From an uncultured Bacilli bacterium (GTDB lineage: Bacteria > Bacillota_I > Bacilli_A > RF39 > UBA660), in the NCBI GenBank assembly GCA_947853245.1, contig CANTWP010000076.1, forward strand, positions 1 through 24,581: DNA of 24,581 nt, in the 5' to 3' direction. Within the stretch, counting starts at the first letter, position 1. Every line of letters starts with the position of its first letter. Below, one piece after another: positions 14,506 to 21,363 of this stretch. The notes under the pieces were generated by a model. That model had not been told where the DNA came from, did not search any database, and saw only the letters and a program-made list of their open reading frames with translations. A program made the position numbers and the translations under genes.

Positions 14506-15258
14506 CTAAGCTAATATACTGATGATTAATATAATTATTCCTGCTAAAATACCACTATAACGAATTCTTTTATCTTGAATTTCTTTTACTTGATTTATTA
14601 ATTCAAACATAGTTATATAAATTATCATTCCAAGTGTTACCGCTAAAAGTACTCCTTCTAAAAATTCATTACTAGTTAATGATTGTAAAAACATTGCTGA
14701 TAATCCACCAAAAAATGTGGATAAGGATATACCTATACTAATAAGCAATGTTTTTACTTTACTTTTATTTTTCTTATAAAAAGTAGATGTTATAATCATG
14801 CCAATTGGAATGTTATGTAAACCAATACCAATACACATAAGTAAGCCAGCTTTAAATGAGGCAAGTAATGTATTGTATAAAGTAATACCTTCAATAAAAT
14901 TATGTAAAATAAGTGCTACTGAAGATATAATACCAATGTGATATAAATTAAGTTTATGATCCTTATCATGTTTATGATCATGACCATGATCTGGAACAAA
15001 CTTATCCAAAATTTTTAATAATTCAATACCAATAATAACACCAATAACAAGAACTATTATATTAAATGGTACTTTAATATATTCTGTTATTATTTCATAT
15101 GAATCCGGTAATAATTCTAATAATCCTAGCATCAACATAACACCAAATGCCATACTAATTGAAAAATCTACTAATTTTTTATTGTTATTTGTAAAAAGTA
15201 TCAAAATTGTACCAAATACAATAAACAATCCTACTAACAATGTAAATATTAATTCCAT
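14506..15258 (-). CDS. ZIP-family divalent metal transporter
   Basis: From ATG 15258 the protein has 250 residues. The open frame extends 33 codons further upstream, but only this ATG has a proper ribosome binding site (AAAGAGG) and the upstream part spans the promoter. It has eight predicted membrane helices. Helix 4 carries the metal-site HNFIEG (119-124) and helix 5 HNIPIG (148-153), the conserved pair of the ZIP family. A His-rich cytoplasmic loop (HGHDHKHDKDH, 91-101) lies between helices 3 and 4. ZIP proteins of this GufA/ZupT type move Zn, Fe, Mn or similar ions into the cytoplasm; the ion is not readable. It is the first gene of a two-gene unit with the unknown 158-residue protein and has a good extended -10 promoter. 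Confidence 0.9.
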   Translation of the reverse strand: MELIFTLLVGLFIVFGTILILFTNNNKKLVDFSISMAFGVMLMLGLLELLPDSYEIITEYIKVPFNIIVLVIGVIIGIELLKILDKFVPDHGHDHKHDKDHKLNLYHIGIISSVALILHNFIEGITLYNTLLASFKAGLLMCIGIGLHNIPIGMIITSTFYKKNKSKVKTLLISIGISLSTFFGGLSAMFLQSLTSNEFLEGVLLAVTLGMIIYITMFELINQVKEIQDKRIRYSGILAGIIILIISILA

Positions 15259-15280
15259 ACTAATTCCTCTTTCCCGTAAG

Positions 15281-15309
15281 ATTATAACACTGATTTTATA
15301 AAAAAACAA
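15281..15309 (-). promoter_or_regulatory. Promoter of the ZIP transporter gene
   Basis: Minus-strand -35 TTGTTT (15304-15309), 17-base spacer, extended -10 TGTTATAAT (TATAAT at 15281-15286). Its position inside the longer open frame supports the later start at 15258. No obvious metal-repressor dyad was seen. Confidence 0.65.
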
Positions 15310-15431
15310 CCTTAAAAATTTATATATTTTTTCATAAAATATCCAAACTAAAAACATTAAAACTATTGCTTAAAATTACATATAATACTGTTTTTACTAG
15401 AATCAACATTAATAATAGATAATCTTATTAT

Positions 15432-15711
15432 TTAATTCTTTATTATATATATCATTAAAATTAATATTCGTACTAGCAGTTCTATACAAATATAATACTT
15501 AATTATATAGTCTCCAATTCTACCAAGAAACCCACTATTTGAAATAAAAGTATATACAGCAATTTCCATATTCAATATAGGTTTCTTGTTAAAAAAAGTA
15601 GATTTGTTCGTTAATTGTTATTGTAATATTAGTTCGAGCAACATTAAACAGCCCTTTACCTTTATAGGTTATAAAAGCAATGTGCTTAAAATTAATGCTC
15701 TGTTTTCTAAC
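15432..15711 (-). pseudogene. Decayed coding fragments, possible frameshift pseudogene
   Basis: Between 15358 and 15755 there is no intact gene, but two minus-strand open stretches look protein-like. The first (15711-15589) reads NFKHIAFITYKGKGLFNVARTNITITINEQIYFF in part and lacks a start. It stops right after a run of seven T (15591-15597). If that run had six T, reading would continue as NKKPILN into the second stretch (ATG 15569 to stop 15432), which includes MEIAVYTFISNSGFLGRIGDY. The two together would be about 90 residues. The second stretch is in the same frame as the 78-codon frame upstream (15756-15992), so all three may descend from one gene of about 185 codons. I do not recognise the family. 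Inverted AAGAAACC/GGTTTCTT copies flank the middle. Confidence 0.35.
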
Positions 15712-15755
15712 TTATTCTATTGTTAAAATCAATGAGATAGTTTATATTAAATATA

Positions 15756-15992
15756 TTATCTAAAAAAGTTAGAATCTAATACTATTTTGATAAATGCTAA
15801 TTCTAAAAGATCCTCTATTTTTCTTAAAATATTAGTAATCATTTGTTTAAATTTTATTTTAAACATTTCATTATTATAATATTCCTTGATCAATTTTATG
15901 AATGCTAAAAATGTTAATAACTGCATTTTATTCTGTAAAAAATTTTTGTTCTTTAATTTCATGAATTTTACTATTTTATATTTATATTGCAT
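15756..15992 (-). CDS. Small Lys/Phe/Ile-rich open frame behind leader copy A (uncertain)
   Basis: A 78-codon frame starting at ATG 15992, with AAAGGA (16002-16007) as ribosome binding site. The product is basic and hydrophobic (MKLKNKNFLQNKMQLLTFLAFIKLI at 11-35), without recognisable motifs. Composition is close to what AT-rich non-coding DNA gives, so it could be spurious. Two things argue that it is, or was, a gene start: the conserved leader it shares with the gene at the left window edge, at the same distance from the start codon, and further protein-like fragments downstream. It is best read as the 5' part of a decayed gene, or as a short expressed peptide. Confidence 0.35.
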   Translation of the reverse strand: MQYKYKIVKFMKLKNKNFLQNKMQLLTFLAFIKLIKEYYNNEMFKIKFKQMITNILRKIEDLLELAFIKIVLDSNFFR

Positions 15993-16088
15993 TTAATATC
16001 ATCCTTTCTAAAAATTAAAAAACACAAAAACAAAGTATGGTTATCTCTAGTTTATTTTGATGTCATAGATTTTATTAGATTTCCTATG
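15990..16088 (-). repeat. Conserved leader element, copy A
   Basis: This matches copy B (67-129). The 18-base block at 16017-16034 equals 92-109, and CTCTAGTTTA at 16045-16054 equals 120-129 with identical spacing. AAAGGA and the ATTAAATG start are also kept, shifted by one or two bases. Further upstream on the minus strand, 16064-16088 forms a hairpin with CATAG/CTATG arms around AATCTAAT; copy B has AATCTAAT too. The TAGAG/CTCTA hairpin of copy B is not conserved here. The element lies between two divergent open frames. Confidence 0.5.
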
Positions 16089-16121
16089 CTCACTTAAAAT
16101 TTATAACAAGAGGTGGTGTCT

Positions 16122-16451
16122 ATGCAACATTTCCATTTATGTAGACAATCATTTTACTTTTTATACAGTATTATTAATAAATATACATGGAAAGGATTTT
16201 GCATGAATATACAATATAATTCTGATTTTAAACGAAAACTTTGCATTGATATTTGTCTTAATAGTAAATATAATAATGTTTTTCTTAAAACTTTAGAAAA
16301 ATGTATTACTGTTTTTATTAAAGATAATCATTGTTTTGAGCCTATAGTTGAAAAAATTAGTGACTTTAAAATACTAAATTCTTCTTCAAATATTGATTAT
16401 GATGACTTATCTTTCGATGAACTTAACAAAATGTTCACAAAAAAATATTGA
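16122..16451 (+). CDS. Orphan small protein of unknown function (109 residues)
   Basis: I do not recognise this protein. The open frame could begin at GTG 16113 or 16116, but ATG 16122 follows AGAGGTGG at the right distance, giving 109 residues. A second ATG at 16203 also has a good ribosome binding site (AAAGGA) and would give 82 residues beginning MNIQYNSDFKRKL, so residues 1-27 may be non-essential or a leader. The C-terminal half has an acidic, gene-like end (SSNIDYDDLSFDELNKMFTKKY). Cysteines occur at 8, 27, 36 and 40, among others. It stands alone between the decayed region and the YfcC-type gene. A possible promoter is TTATTA-17-TAAAAT just upstream. Confidence 0.5.
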   Translation: MQHFHLCRQSFYFLYSIINKYTWKGFCMNIQYNSDFKRKLCIDICLNSKYNNVFLKTLEKCITVFIKDNHCFEPIVEKISDFKILNSSSNIDYDDLSFDELNKMFTKKY

Positions 16452-16462
16452 AATTACTCACT

Positions 16463-16490
16463 AAAAAAACAACACTAAGGTTGTTTAAAT
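16463..16490 (-). terminator. Terminator after the YfcC-type gene
   Basis: Stem AAACAAC (16467-16473) with GTTGTTT (16480-16486), six-base loop, followed by a T run on the minus strand. It begins within a few bases of the YfcC-type gene's stop codon. Confidence 0.8.
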
Positions 16491-17923
16491 TAAATTGATA
16501 AAACAATTAAACCAAATACTATCACAAGTACAAACATTAATAGTAAGAATTTATATATGTATTTCATCCATTCCTTATAAGAAACATTTAAGTATTTTAA
16601 TCCTGCTATTAAAACAACACTAACTGGTAAACATAACATAGCTATAGAATATCCTGTTTGTAATAAAATCATCATTACTGGTACATTAGTAACACCATAG
16701 GTATCTACTGCACCATATATACTATTTATTAAATAAGGTAAATCATTAAAGAAATAACCACCTACAAATCCCAATAATGTCATTGTTAATACGTAGAATT
16801 TATCATTAATACCTAAAATAGAATTAGAAATAGTGGTACTAATATTATAATTATTATTTACCATAAAAGCAAAGATAATAGATGCAAATATAGAATATAC
16901 TGCTGGTTTAATCATTTGTTTTACACCATCAACAAAACCATCAATAAATTCATCAAATTTAATACTATAAATCCACTTTATTAAGAATGTAAATAATAAT
17001 ATTATTGCAGCTACATCATAATTACCAAAATAACCAATTACTGGTAGAAATCCAAATAATTTTGATAACCAACCAATTTCAGAAATTTTAGAATCTAAAT
17101 CAGTAAAATAACTAACTCCAAATGTATAATCCCAATTTAGACAACCAACTAATACTAATACTAATAAAATAATTAACATTATTACTAATGGAACTAAACT
17201 TTTCTTACTTTCTGCTTTTTCATATAATGGAATTACTTCTTCTTTAGTAGTTTCTAAATTCTCTGTTACTGACTTTTTATTTTTTTTCTTTAATAAACCA
17301 CTTTGATATAATAAAAATAAAATATATAAAACTGTTATTATAGCAAAGAAAATTACTTTCATTAAAGTTCCATTAAAAGGTTCTTCACCAAAGAAGCTAA
17401 CTGCTATTACATCATTTCCAAAAATTGAACCTGCCACACCTACAATAATTGATCCTACTGTGGTAGCAAGTGATGTAACTTTACTAAATCCAGCATTAAT
17501 AAGAATGGCTAATGCAAATGGCACTAATAAAAATAGAACAATTTGATTACCAAATAACGCTGAAATAAGTGCAAATAAGAAGGCAATAATTATTATTGCT
17601 AATCCCTTATGTTTTACAACCTTTTTACTTATTTTTTCAACTAATCTACCATATACACCTGTTTTATTCAAAATACCATATAGCCCACCTATACTTAAAA
17701 ATAATAAAAAGTATTGAGCAAAGATGCCAAAACTATATAGAGGATTGATAAATAATCCAAATAATCCAACTGGCATAGTTTGATCAGAATATTCACTATA
17801 AGTAGCACCACTAAATGATCCCGCAGGAACAATCCAAGTTAATATAGCAAAAATCAGAAATGAAATACCTAAAACCTTTAATAAACTATACTTACTATTT
17901 TTCTTACTTTTTTCTTTTTTCAT
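16490..17923 (-). CDS. YfcC/DcuC-family membrane carrier
   Basis: A 477-residue protein with about twelve membrane helices. The N-terminus has the family pattern ILTWIVPAGSFSG (about 27-39), and QYFLLFLSIGGLYGILNKTGVYGRLVEKI (about 70-98) is the usual G-x-x-G-x-x-x-x-(T/S)-G region. A long cytoplasmic loop (about 205-240, Lys/Glu-rich) precedes the second half. The C-terminal half includes MVNNNYNIS and the pore-like YFFNDLPYLINSIYGAVDTYGV. Relatives in the C4-dicarboxylate carrier superfamily move dicarboxylates, amino acids or peptides with ions; here the substrate cannot be told, and arginine/ornithine or a dicarboxylate are both possible. ATG at 17923 follows TGGAGGT. It is divergent from the radical SAM gene and monocistronic. 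Confidence 0.8.
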   Translation of the reverse strand: MKKEKSKKNSKYSLLKVLGISFLIFAILTWIVPAGSFSGATYSEYSDQTMPVGLFGLFINPLYSFGIFAQYFLLFLSIGGLYGILNKTGVYGRLVEKISKKVVKHKGLAIIIIAFLFALISALFGNQIVLFLLVPFALAILINAGFSKVTSLATTVGSIIVGVAGSIFGNDVIAVSFFGEEPFNGTLMKVIFFAIITVLYILFLLYQSGLLKKKNKKSVTENLETTKEEVIPLYEKAESKKSLVPLVIMLIILLVLVLVGCLNWDYTFGVSYFTDLDSKISEIGWLSKLFGFLPVIGYFGNYDVAAIILLFTFLIKWIYSIKFDEFIDGFVDGVKQMIKPAVYSIFASIIFAFMVNNNYNISTTISNSILGINDKFYVLTMTLLGFVGGYFFNDLPYLINSIYGAVDTYGVTNVPVMMILLQTGYSIAMLCLPVSVVLIAGLKYLNVSYKEWMKYIYKFLLLMFVLVIVFGLIVLSI

Positions 17924-17941
17924 TATATAACCTCCATCATC

Positions 17942-17969
17942 ATTATAACACGTTTTCTTTATTGTTAAA
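17942..17969 (-). promoter_or_regulatory. Promoter of the YfcC-type gene
   Basis: Minus-strand extended -10 TGTTATAAT (TATAAT at 17942-17947) with a weak -35 TTTAAC (17964-17969) at 16 bases. The short leader leads directly to the ribosome binding site. Confidence 0.5.
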
Positions 17970-18007
17970 GTTTTTTTTCAAAAATTCACCATTTTTTCAT
18001 CATTTAT

Positions 18008-18036
18008 TTGTTTATATTTGATAGATTTGTTATAAT
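18008..18036 (+). promoter_or_regulatory. Promoter of the radical SAM gene
   Basis: -35 TTGTTT (18008-18013), 17-base spacer, perfect -10 TATAAT (18031-18036) with a TGn extension. It lies inside the upstream part of the open frame, which supports the later start at 18059. Confidence 0.7.
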
Positions 18037-18058
18037 TCTTCTAGGAAGAAGTGATTGG

Positions 18059-18988
18059 ATGGAATTTCAATATAGTGACTCTAATAAAAGATATCATACA
18101 TTAGACTATTTCTATAAACATAAATTTCATAATAAAGTTTTTAAAGTTAGTCTAAATGCTGGTTTTTCTTGTCCTAATATTGACGGTACTGTTGGATATG
18201 GTGGTTGTATATATTGTTCTAAACTAGGTAGTGGTGAATTTGCTGGCAATAAAGAAAAAAATCTAATCGTTCAATTTAATGAAGTTAAAAACATGATGAA
18301 TCAAAAATGGCCTAATAGTTTATATATTGGTTATTTCCAAGCTAATACAAATACTTATGCTCCAGTTAATATATTAAAAGAAAAATACGAAACTATTCTA
18401 AAACAAGATAATGTTATCGGTTTGAATATTGCTACTAGAGTAGATGCTATTAGCGATGAATGTTTAAATTACTTAGAAGAACTAAATAAAAAGACATATT
18501 TAACAATTGAACTAGGATTACAAACAATTCACCCTACTACTACTAAATTAATTAATCGCTGCCATTCCTTGGAATGTTTTGAAAATATGGTAAAAGAATT
18601 ACGTAAAAGAAATATCAACGTAGTAATTCATATTATTAATGGTTTGCCATATGAAACTAAAAATATGATGATCGACACTGCAAAATATCTAAATAATTTA
18701 GATATTCAAGGTGTTAAAATTCACATGTTAAGTATTTTAAAAGATACAGCTTTAGAAAATTTATATAAAAAAGAAAACTTTCATATATTATCTAAAGAAG
18801 AATACATAGATATTGTATGTGATCAATTAGAATTTTTAAGACCAGAAATAGTAATTAATAGAATTACTGGTGATCCTAAAAAAGAAGACTTAATTGAGCC
18901 AACTTGGCTAATTAAAAAATTTTGTGTATTAAATGATATTGATAAAGAATTAAAAAGAAGAGATTCATTTCAAGGTAAAAAATACTAA
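18059..18988 (+). CDS. Radical SAM protein, TIGR01212/YhcC family
   Basis: A 309-residue protein when started at ATG 18059, which has an AGGAAG ribosome binding site; the frame is open back to 18008 but that part is the promoter. It opens with KRYHTLDYFYKHKFHNKVFKVSLNAGFSCPNIDGTVGYGGCIYC. The Cys triad C38, C50 and C53 (spacing C-x11-C-x2-C) is the unusual iron-sulfur motif of the YhcC subgroup. GYFQANTNTYAP, ELGLQTIHPTT and HIINGLPYET are further family blocks. Such proteins bind a 4Fe-4S cluster and S-adenosylmethionine. The function of the family is not firmly known, with links to RNA or cofactor modification suggested. It is monocistronic, and its stop codon is inside a bidirectional terminator. 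Confidence 0.9.
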   Translation: MEFQYSDSNKRYHTLDYFYKHKFHNKVFKVSLNAGFSCPNIDGTVGYGGCIYCSKLGSGEFAGNKEKNLIVQFNEVKNMMNQKWPNSLYIGYFQANTNTYAPVNILKEKYETILKQDNVIGLNIATRVDAISDECLNYLEELNKKTYLTIELGLQTIHPTTTKLINRCHSLECFENMVKELRKRNINVVIHIINGLPYETKNMMIDTAKYLNNLDIQGVKIHMLSILKDTALENLYKKENFHILSKEEYIDIVCDQLEFLRPEIVINRITGDPKKEDLIEPTWLIKKFCVLNDIDKELKRRDSFQGKKY

Positions 18989-19015
18989 GTAATTACTTGT
19001 TACTTAGTATTTTTA
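18976..19015. terminator. Bidirectional terminator
   Basis: Eleven-base-pair stem: ATACTAAGTAA (18982-18992) with TTACTTAGTAT (19000-19010), with A tract before and T tract after. It serves the radical SAM gene (plus) and the TasA-like gene (minus); the 5' arm encodes the last residues and stop of the former. Confidence 0.88.
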
Positions 19016-19023
19016 TTGTTTAA

Positions 19024-19560
19024 TTAAGCTTGAACATAAATTAAAGTTGCACCTAAATTTAAAGTAACTGGCTCTGCTGAAATACTTGATACATTATTAT
19101 AGGAAACAGTTAATTTTAAGTTCTTTGTTTCACCAACATTTAAAGTAGAATCTTTTGCTAAATCATTACCATTACTATCAGTTAGTTTGTAGGTAATGTT
19201 ATAAGCAGCTGCAGTTGCTTCTCCTGTTAATGTAATTGTGTCTAGTTTAGCATTTATACTTCCGGCATTAGTAACACCAAATGTGTAAACTATAGAATCT
19301 AGTGGTTTCTCCAAACTAGCATTAAAAGTAAATGAAGTTGCCGCAATGTTGACATTACTAAAAACAGCACCACCAGTGATAGTAGGATTATTAGGTGGAT
19401 TTGTTAACTGAATAAAGTGAACATCCCAAATCCCACCTTGTTTTGTAACTGTACCACTAACATTTAAAGTTGCTGATAAAGCAGCATAAGCCACAGTTGT
19501 AGCTATAATTAAAGCAATTAAAACATATAGAATCATTTGCCTAAAATTATTTTTTTTCAT
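19024..19560 (-). CDS. TasA/camelysin-like exported protein (copy 2)
   Basis: A 178-residue protein: basic N-terminus, hydrophobic helix about 9-26 ending VAYA-ALSATL (likely cleavage after AYA), then a beta-rich, Thr/Asn/Ser-rich body with no cysteine. The block LEKPLDSIVYTFGVTNAGSINAKLDTITLTG (about 83-113) matches the TasA-type pattern and the paralogue at 282-857, as does NITYKLTDSNGNDLAKDSTL. It ends in NLGATLIYVQA where copy 1 has NLGLGLNFIQ. It is probably a secreted or surface fibre-type protein; no SipW-type peptidase or sortase gene is in the window. It starts 32 bases after the RnfD-type gene with a strong AAGGAGG ribosome binding site and no terminator between, so it is probably the third gene of the electron-transfer operon. 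Confidence 0.75.
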   Translation of the reverse strand: MKKNNFRQMILYVLIALIIATTVAYAALSATLNVSGTVTKQGGIWDVHFIQLTNPPNNPTITGGAVFSNVNIAATSFTFNASLEKPLDSIVYTFGVTNAGSINAKLDTITLTGEATAAAYNITYKLTDSNGNDLAKDSTLNVGETKNLKLTVSYNNVSSISAEPVTLNLGATLIYVQA

Positions 19561-19592
19561 ATTTCTTCCTCCTTATAAGTCATAATTTTTTA

Positions 19593-21362
19593 CTATTCAT
19601 TTATTGTCTGTTTACCTGAATAATCTTCAATGGTCTTTGTTATAGCATCTTTAATTGCTTGGGAACTAATAGTGGCACCACTTACTGTATCTATCTCTTC
19701 TAATTGCTGTTGATTTCTAATAATTGTTGTAATATAATTAGCATCAATAACAAGTCCAAAATAAGAATCATTTTGATTTACAACTGTTATTTCTTCAATT
19801 ACATCATGAACAAATGTAATTCGTAATTGTAAATAACCACCAAAACTCTTTTTATTAACATTATATATTATCTTATCTTCATTATTTTCTATATTTATTA
19901 TTTCAAAATCCTTTTCTTCTTCATCGTAAATTATAGGAATATCAGATTCATCATAATCTTTTAAAACATTCTGTAATAGCTTTTTTAAAGATGTACTAGT
20001 TACAGTTGCACCACTTACAGTATCTACATTATTAAGACTAAATTGATTATTAACTAATGTATCTAAATAATTAGAATCATATATTTTATAATAGAAAGAT
20101 TCACTTTGTTCTAACACTTTATATGATATAACTTTTTCATTATTAATAATAACTTCTGCTTTAATATCAGATACATATCCTTTTTGAGTAGCAATATAAG
20201 TAGTTTTATTACCAATGGTTTCTTTTGATATTATCTTAAAATTAGCATCAACTTTAGAAGCATCTTTTACATAATTATTTCCTATATAAAAGCCTAACCC
20301 AATAATAAGAGCCCAGGCAATTAGATATGGAATTAATGAAACTCTAAAATCAAATTTTGCTTTAGAACCTACTATATCAAGTACTCTAGCAAAAATATTC
20401 ATAACTAATATACTAATAAATACTCCTTCTGGAAAAGGTGTTAAATATCTAATACCTACTGTCAAAATTCCCAAGAATAGACCATATAAGATCTGAGCTT
20501 GACAAGTAGTTGGACTAGTGACTGGATCGGTTGCCATAAATACCGCTCCAAACATTAAACCACCACTTAAGATTTGAAATAATGGATACCACATTCCTAA
20601 ATCATTAATATTACCAATGAAAGAAGTAATAAAAAACACAGTTAGAATATATACTACTGGAATACGCCATTTAATGGCACCAGTAATAGTTAAATAAATT
20701 AATGCTAATAAACATAACAAAGCACTGGTTTCTCCTACTGCTCCTGGAATCATACCAGTAAAGAAGTTAATAAGACTGCCATAAGGTTTAACTAATGAAT
20801 CATAGTCACCAATTCCTTCAACTAATACTGCATTAGTAAGCGGTGTCGAGGAACTAATTGTATCAACTTCTAATTTATTCAAATATCCCCCATCTACTTG
20901 AAAATAGCTTGAGAATAATAGAAATATGAATAAATATCCAATCAAAGCAGGATTAAAAATATTTTTACCAAAGCCTCCAAAAATCATTTTACTAATAGTT
21001 GCTACTGCAGCACCAAGTAATACTATCCAAATGGGCATATTAATAGGAAGAACCAATCCTAGAAAAAGACCTGGAAAAAAACTATAAGAGTTTCTTATAT
21101 ACCTAATTATATCTTTGTTTCTCTTTTTCAAAAATACTATAGCGTATAATGTTTCAATTATAAAAGAAACTAAAGATGGTAATAAAATAAATAATAACGG
21201 ATAAAAAATATGTATCAAGTCTATTTTTCCAGCCTGGTAAGGTAAAAATCCATTCTTATAAACAGTAAATACTATAATTGGTAATAATGCTAAAATTAAA
21301 TTTAACATCATCTTACTAGTCGTATTTTTACTTTTTATATATGGTCCAATTATTTTAGTCAT
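19593..21362 (-). CDS. rnfD: RnfD-like subunit fused to two FMN-binding (RnfG-type) domains
   Basis: A 589-residue fusion. Residues 1-335 are RnfD/NqrB-like, with about eight to ten helices, the conserved FGGFGKNIFNPAL (128-140) and FMATDPVTSPTT (275-286). A further helix (343-361) resembles the membrane anchor of RnfG. Two FMN-binding domains follow, each with the exact flavin-attachment motif DTVSGAT (447-453 and 558-564). The RnfD part has DTISSST (167-173), a variant of the D-x-x-(S/T)-G-A-T consensus that keeps the acceptor Thr. So three covalently held FMNs are possible, attached by an ApbE-type transferase outside this window. In Rnf complexes RnfD and RnfG carry electrons on the outer membrane face. 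The gene starts one base after the rnfC stop and is translationally coupled to it (GGGGTG site). One domain of this kind per RnfG is usual; two fused ones are not. Confidence 0.9.
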   Translation of the reverse strand: MTKIIGPYIKSKNTTSKMMLNLILALLPIIVFTVYKNGFLPYQAGKIDLIHIFYPLLFILLPSLVSFIIETLYAIVFLKKRNKDIIRYIRNSYSFFPGLFLGLVLPINMPIWIVLLGAAVATISKMIFGGFGKNIFNPALIGYLFIFLLFSSYFQVDGGYLNKLEVDTISSSTPLTNAVLVEGIGDYDSLVKPYGSLINFFTGMIPGAVGETSALLCLLALIYLTITGAIKWRIPVVYILTVFFITSFIGNINDLGMWYPLFQILSGGLMFGAVFMATDPVTSPTTCQAQILYGLFLGILTVGIRYLTPFPEGVFISILVMNIFARVLDIVGSKAKFDFRVSLIPYLIAWALIIGLGFYIGNNYVKDASKVDANFKIISKETIGNKTTYIATQKGYVSDIKAEVIINNEKVISYKVLEQSESFYYKIYDSNYLDTLVNNQFSLNNVDTVSGATVTSTSLKKLLQNVLKDYDESDIPIIYDEEEKDFEIINIENNEDKIIYNVNKKSFGGYLQLRITFVHDVIEEITVVNQNDSYFGLVIDANYITTIIRNQQQLEEIDTVSGATISSQAIKDAITKTIEDYSGKQTINE

Positions 21363-21363
21363 A

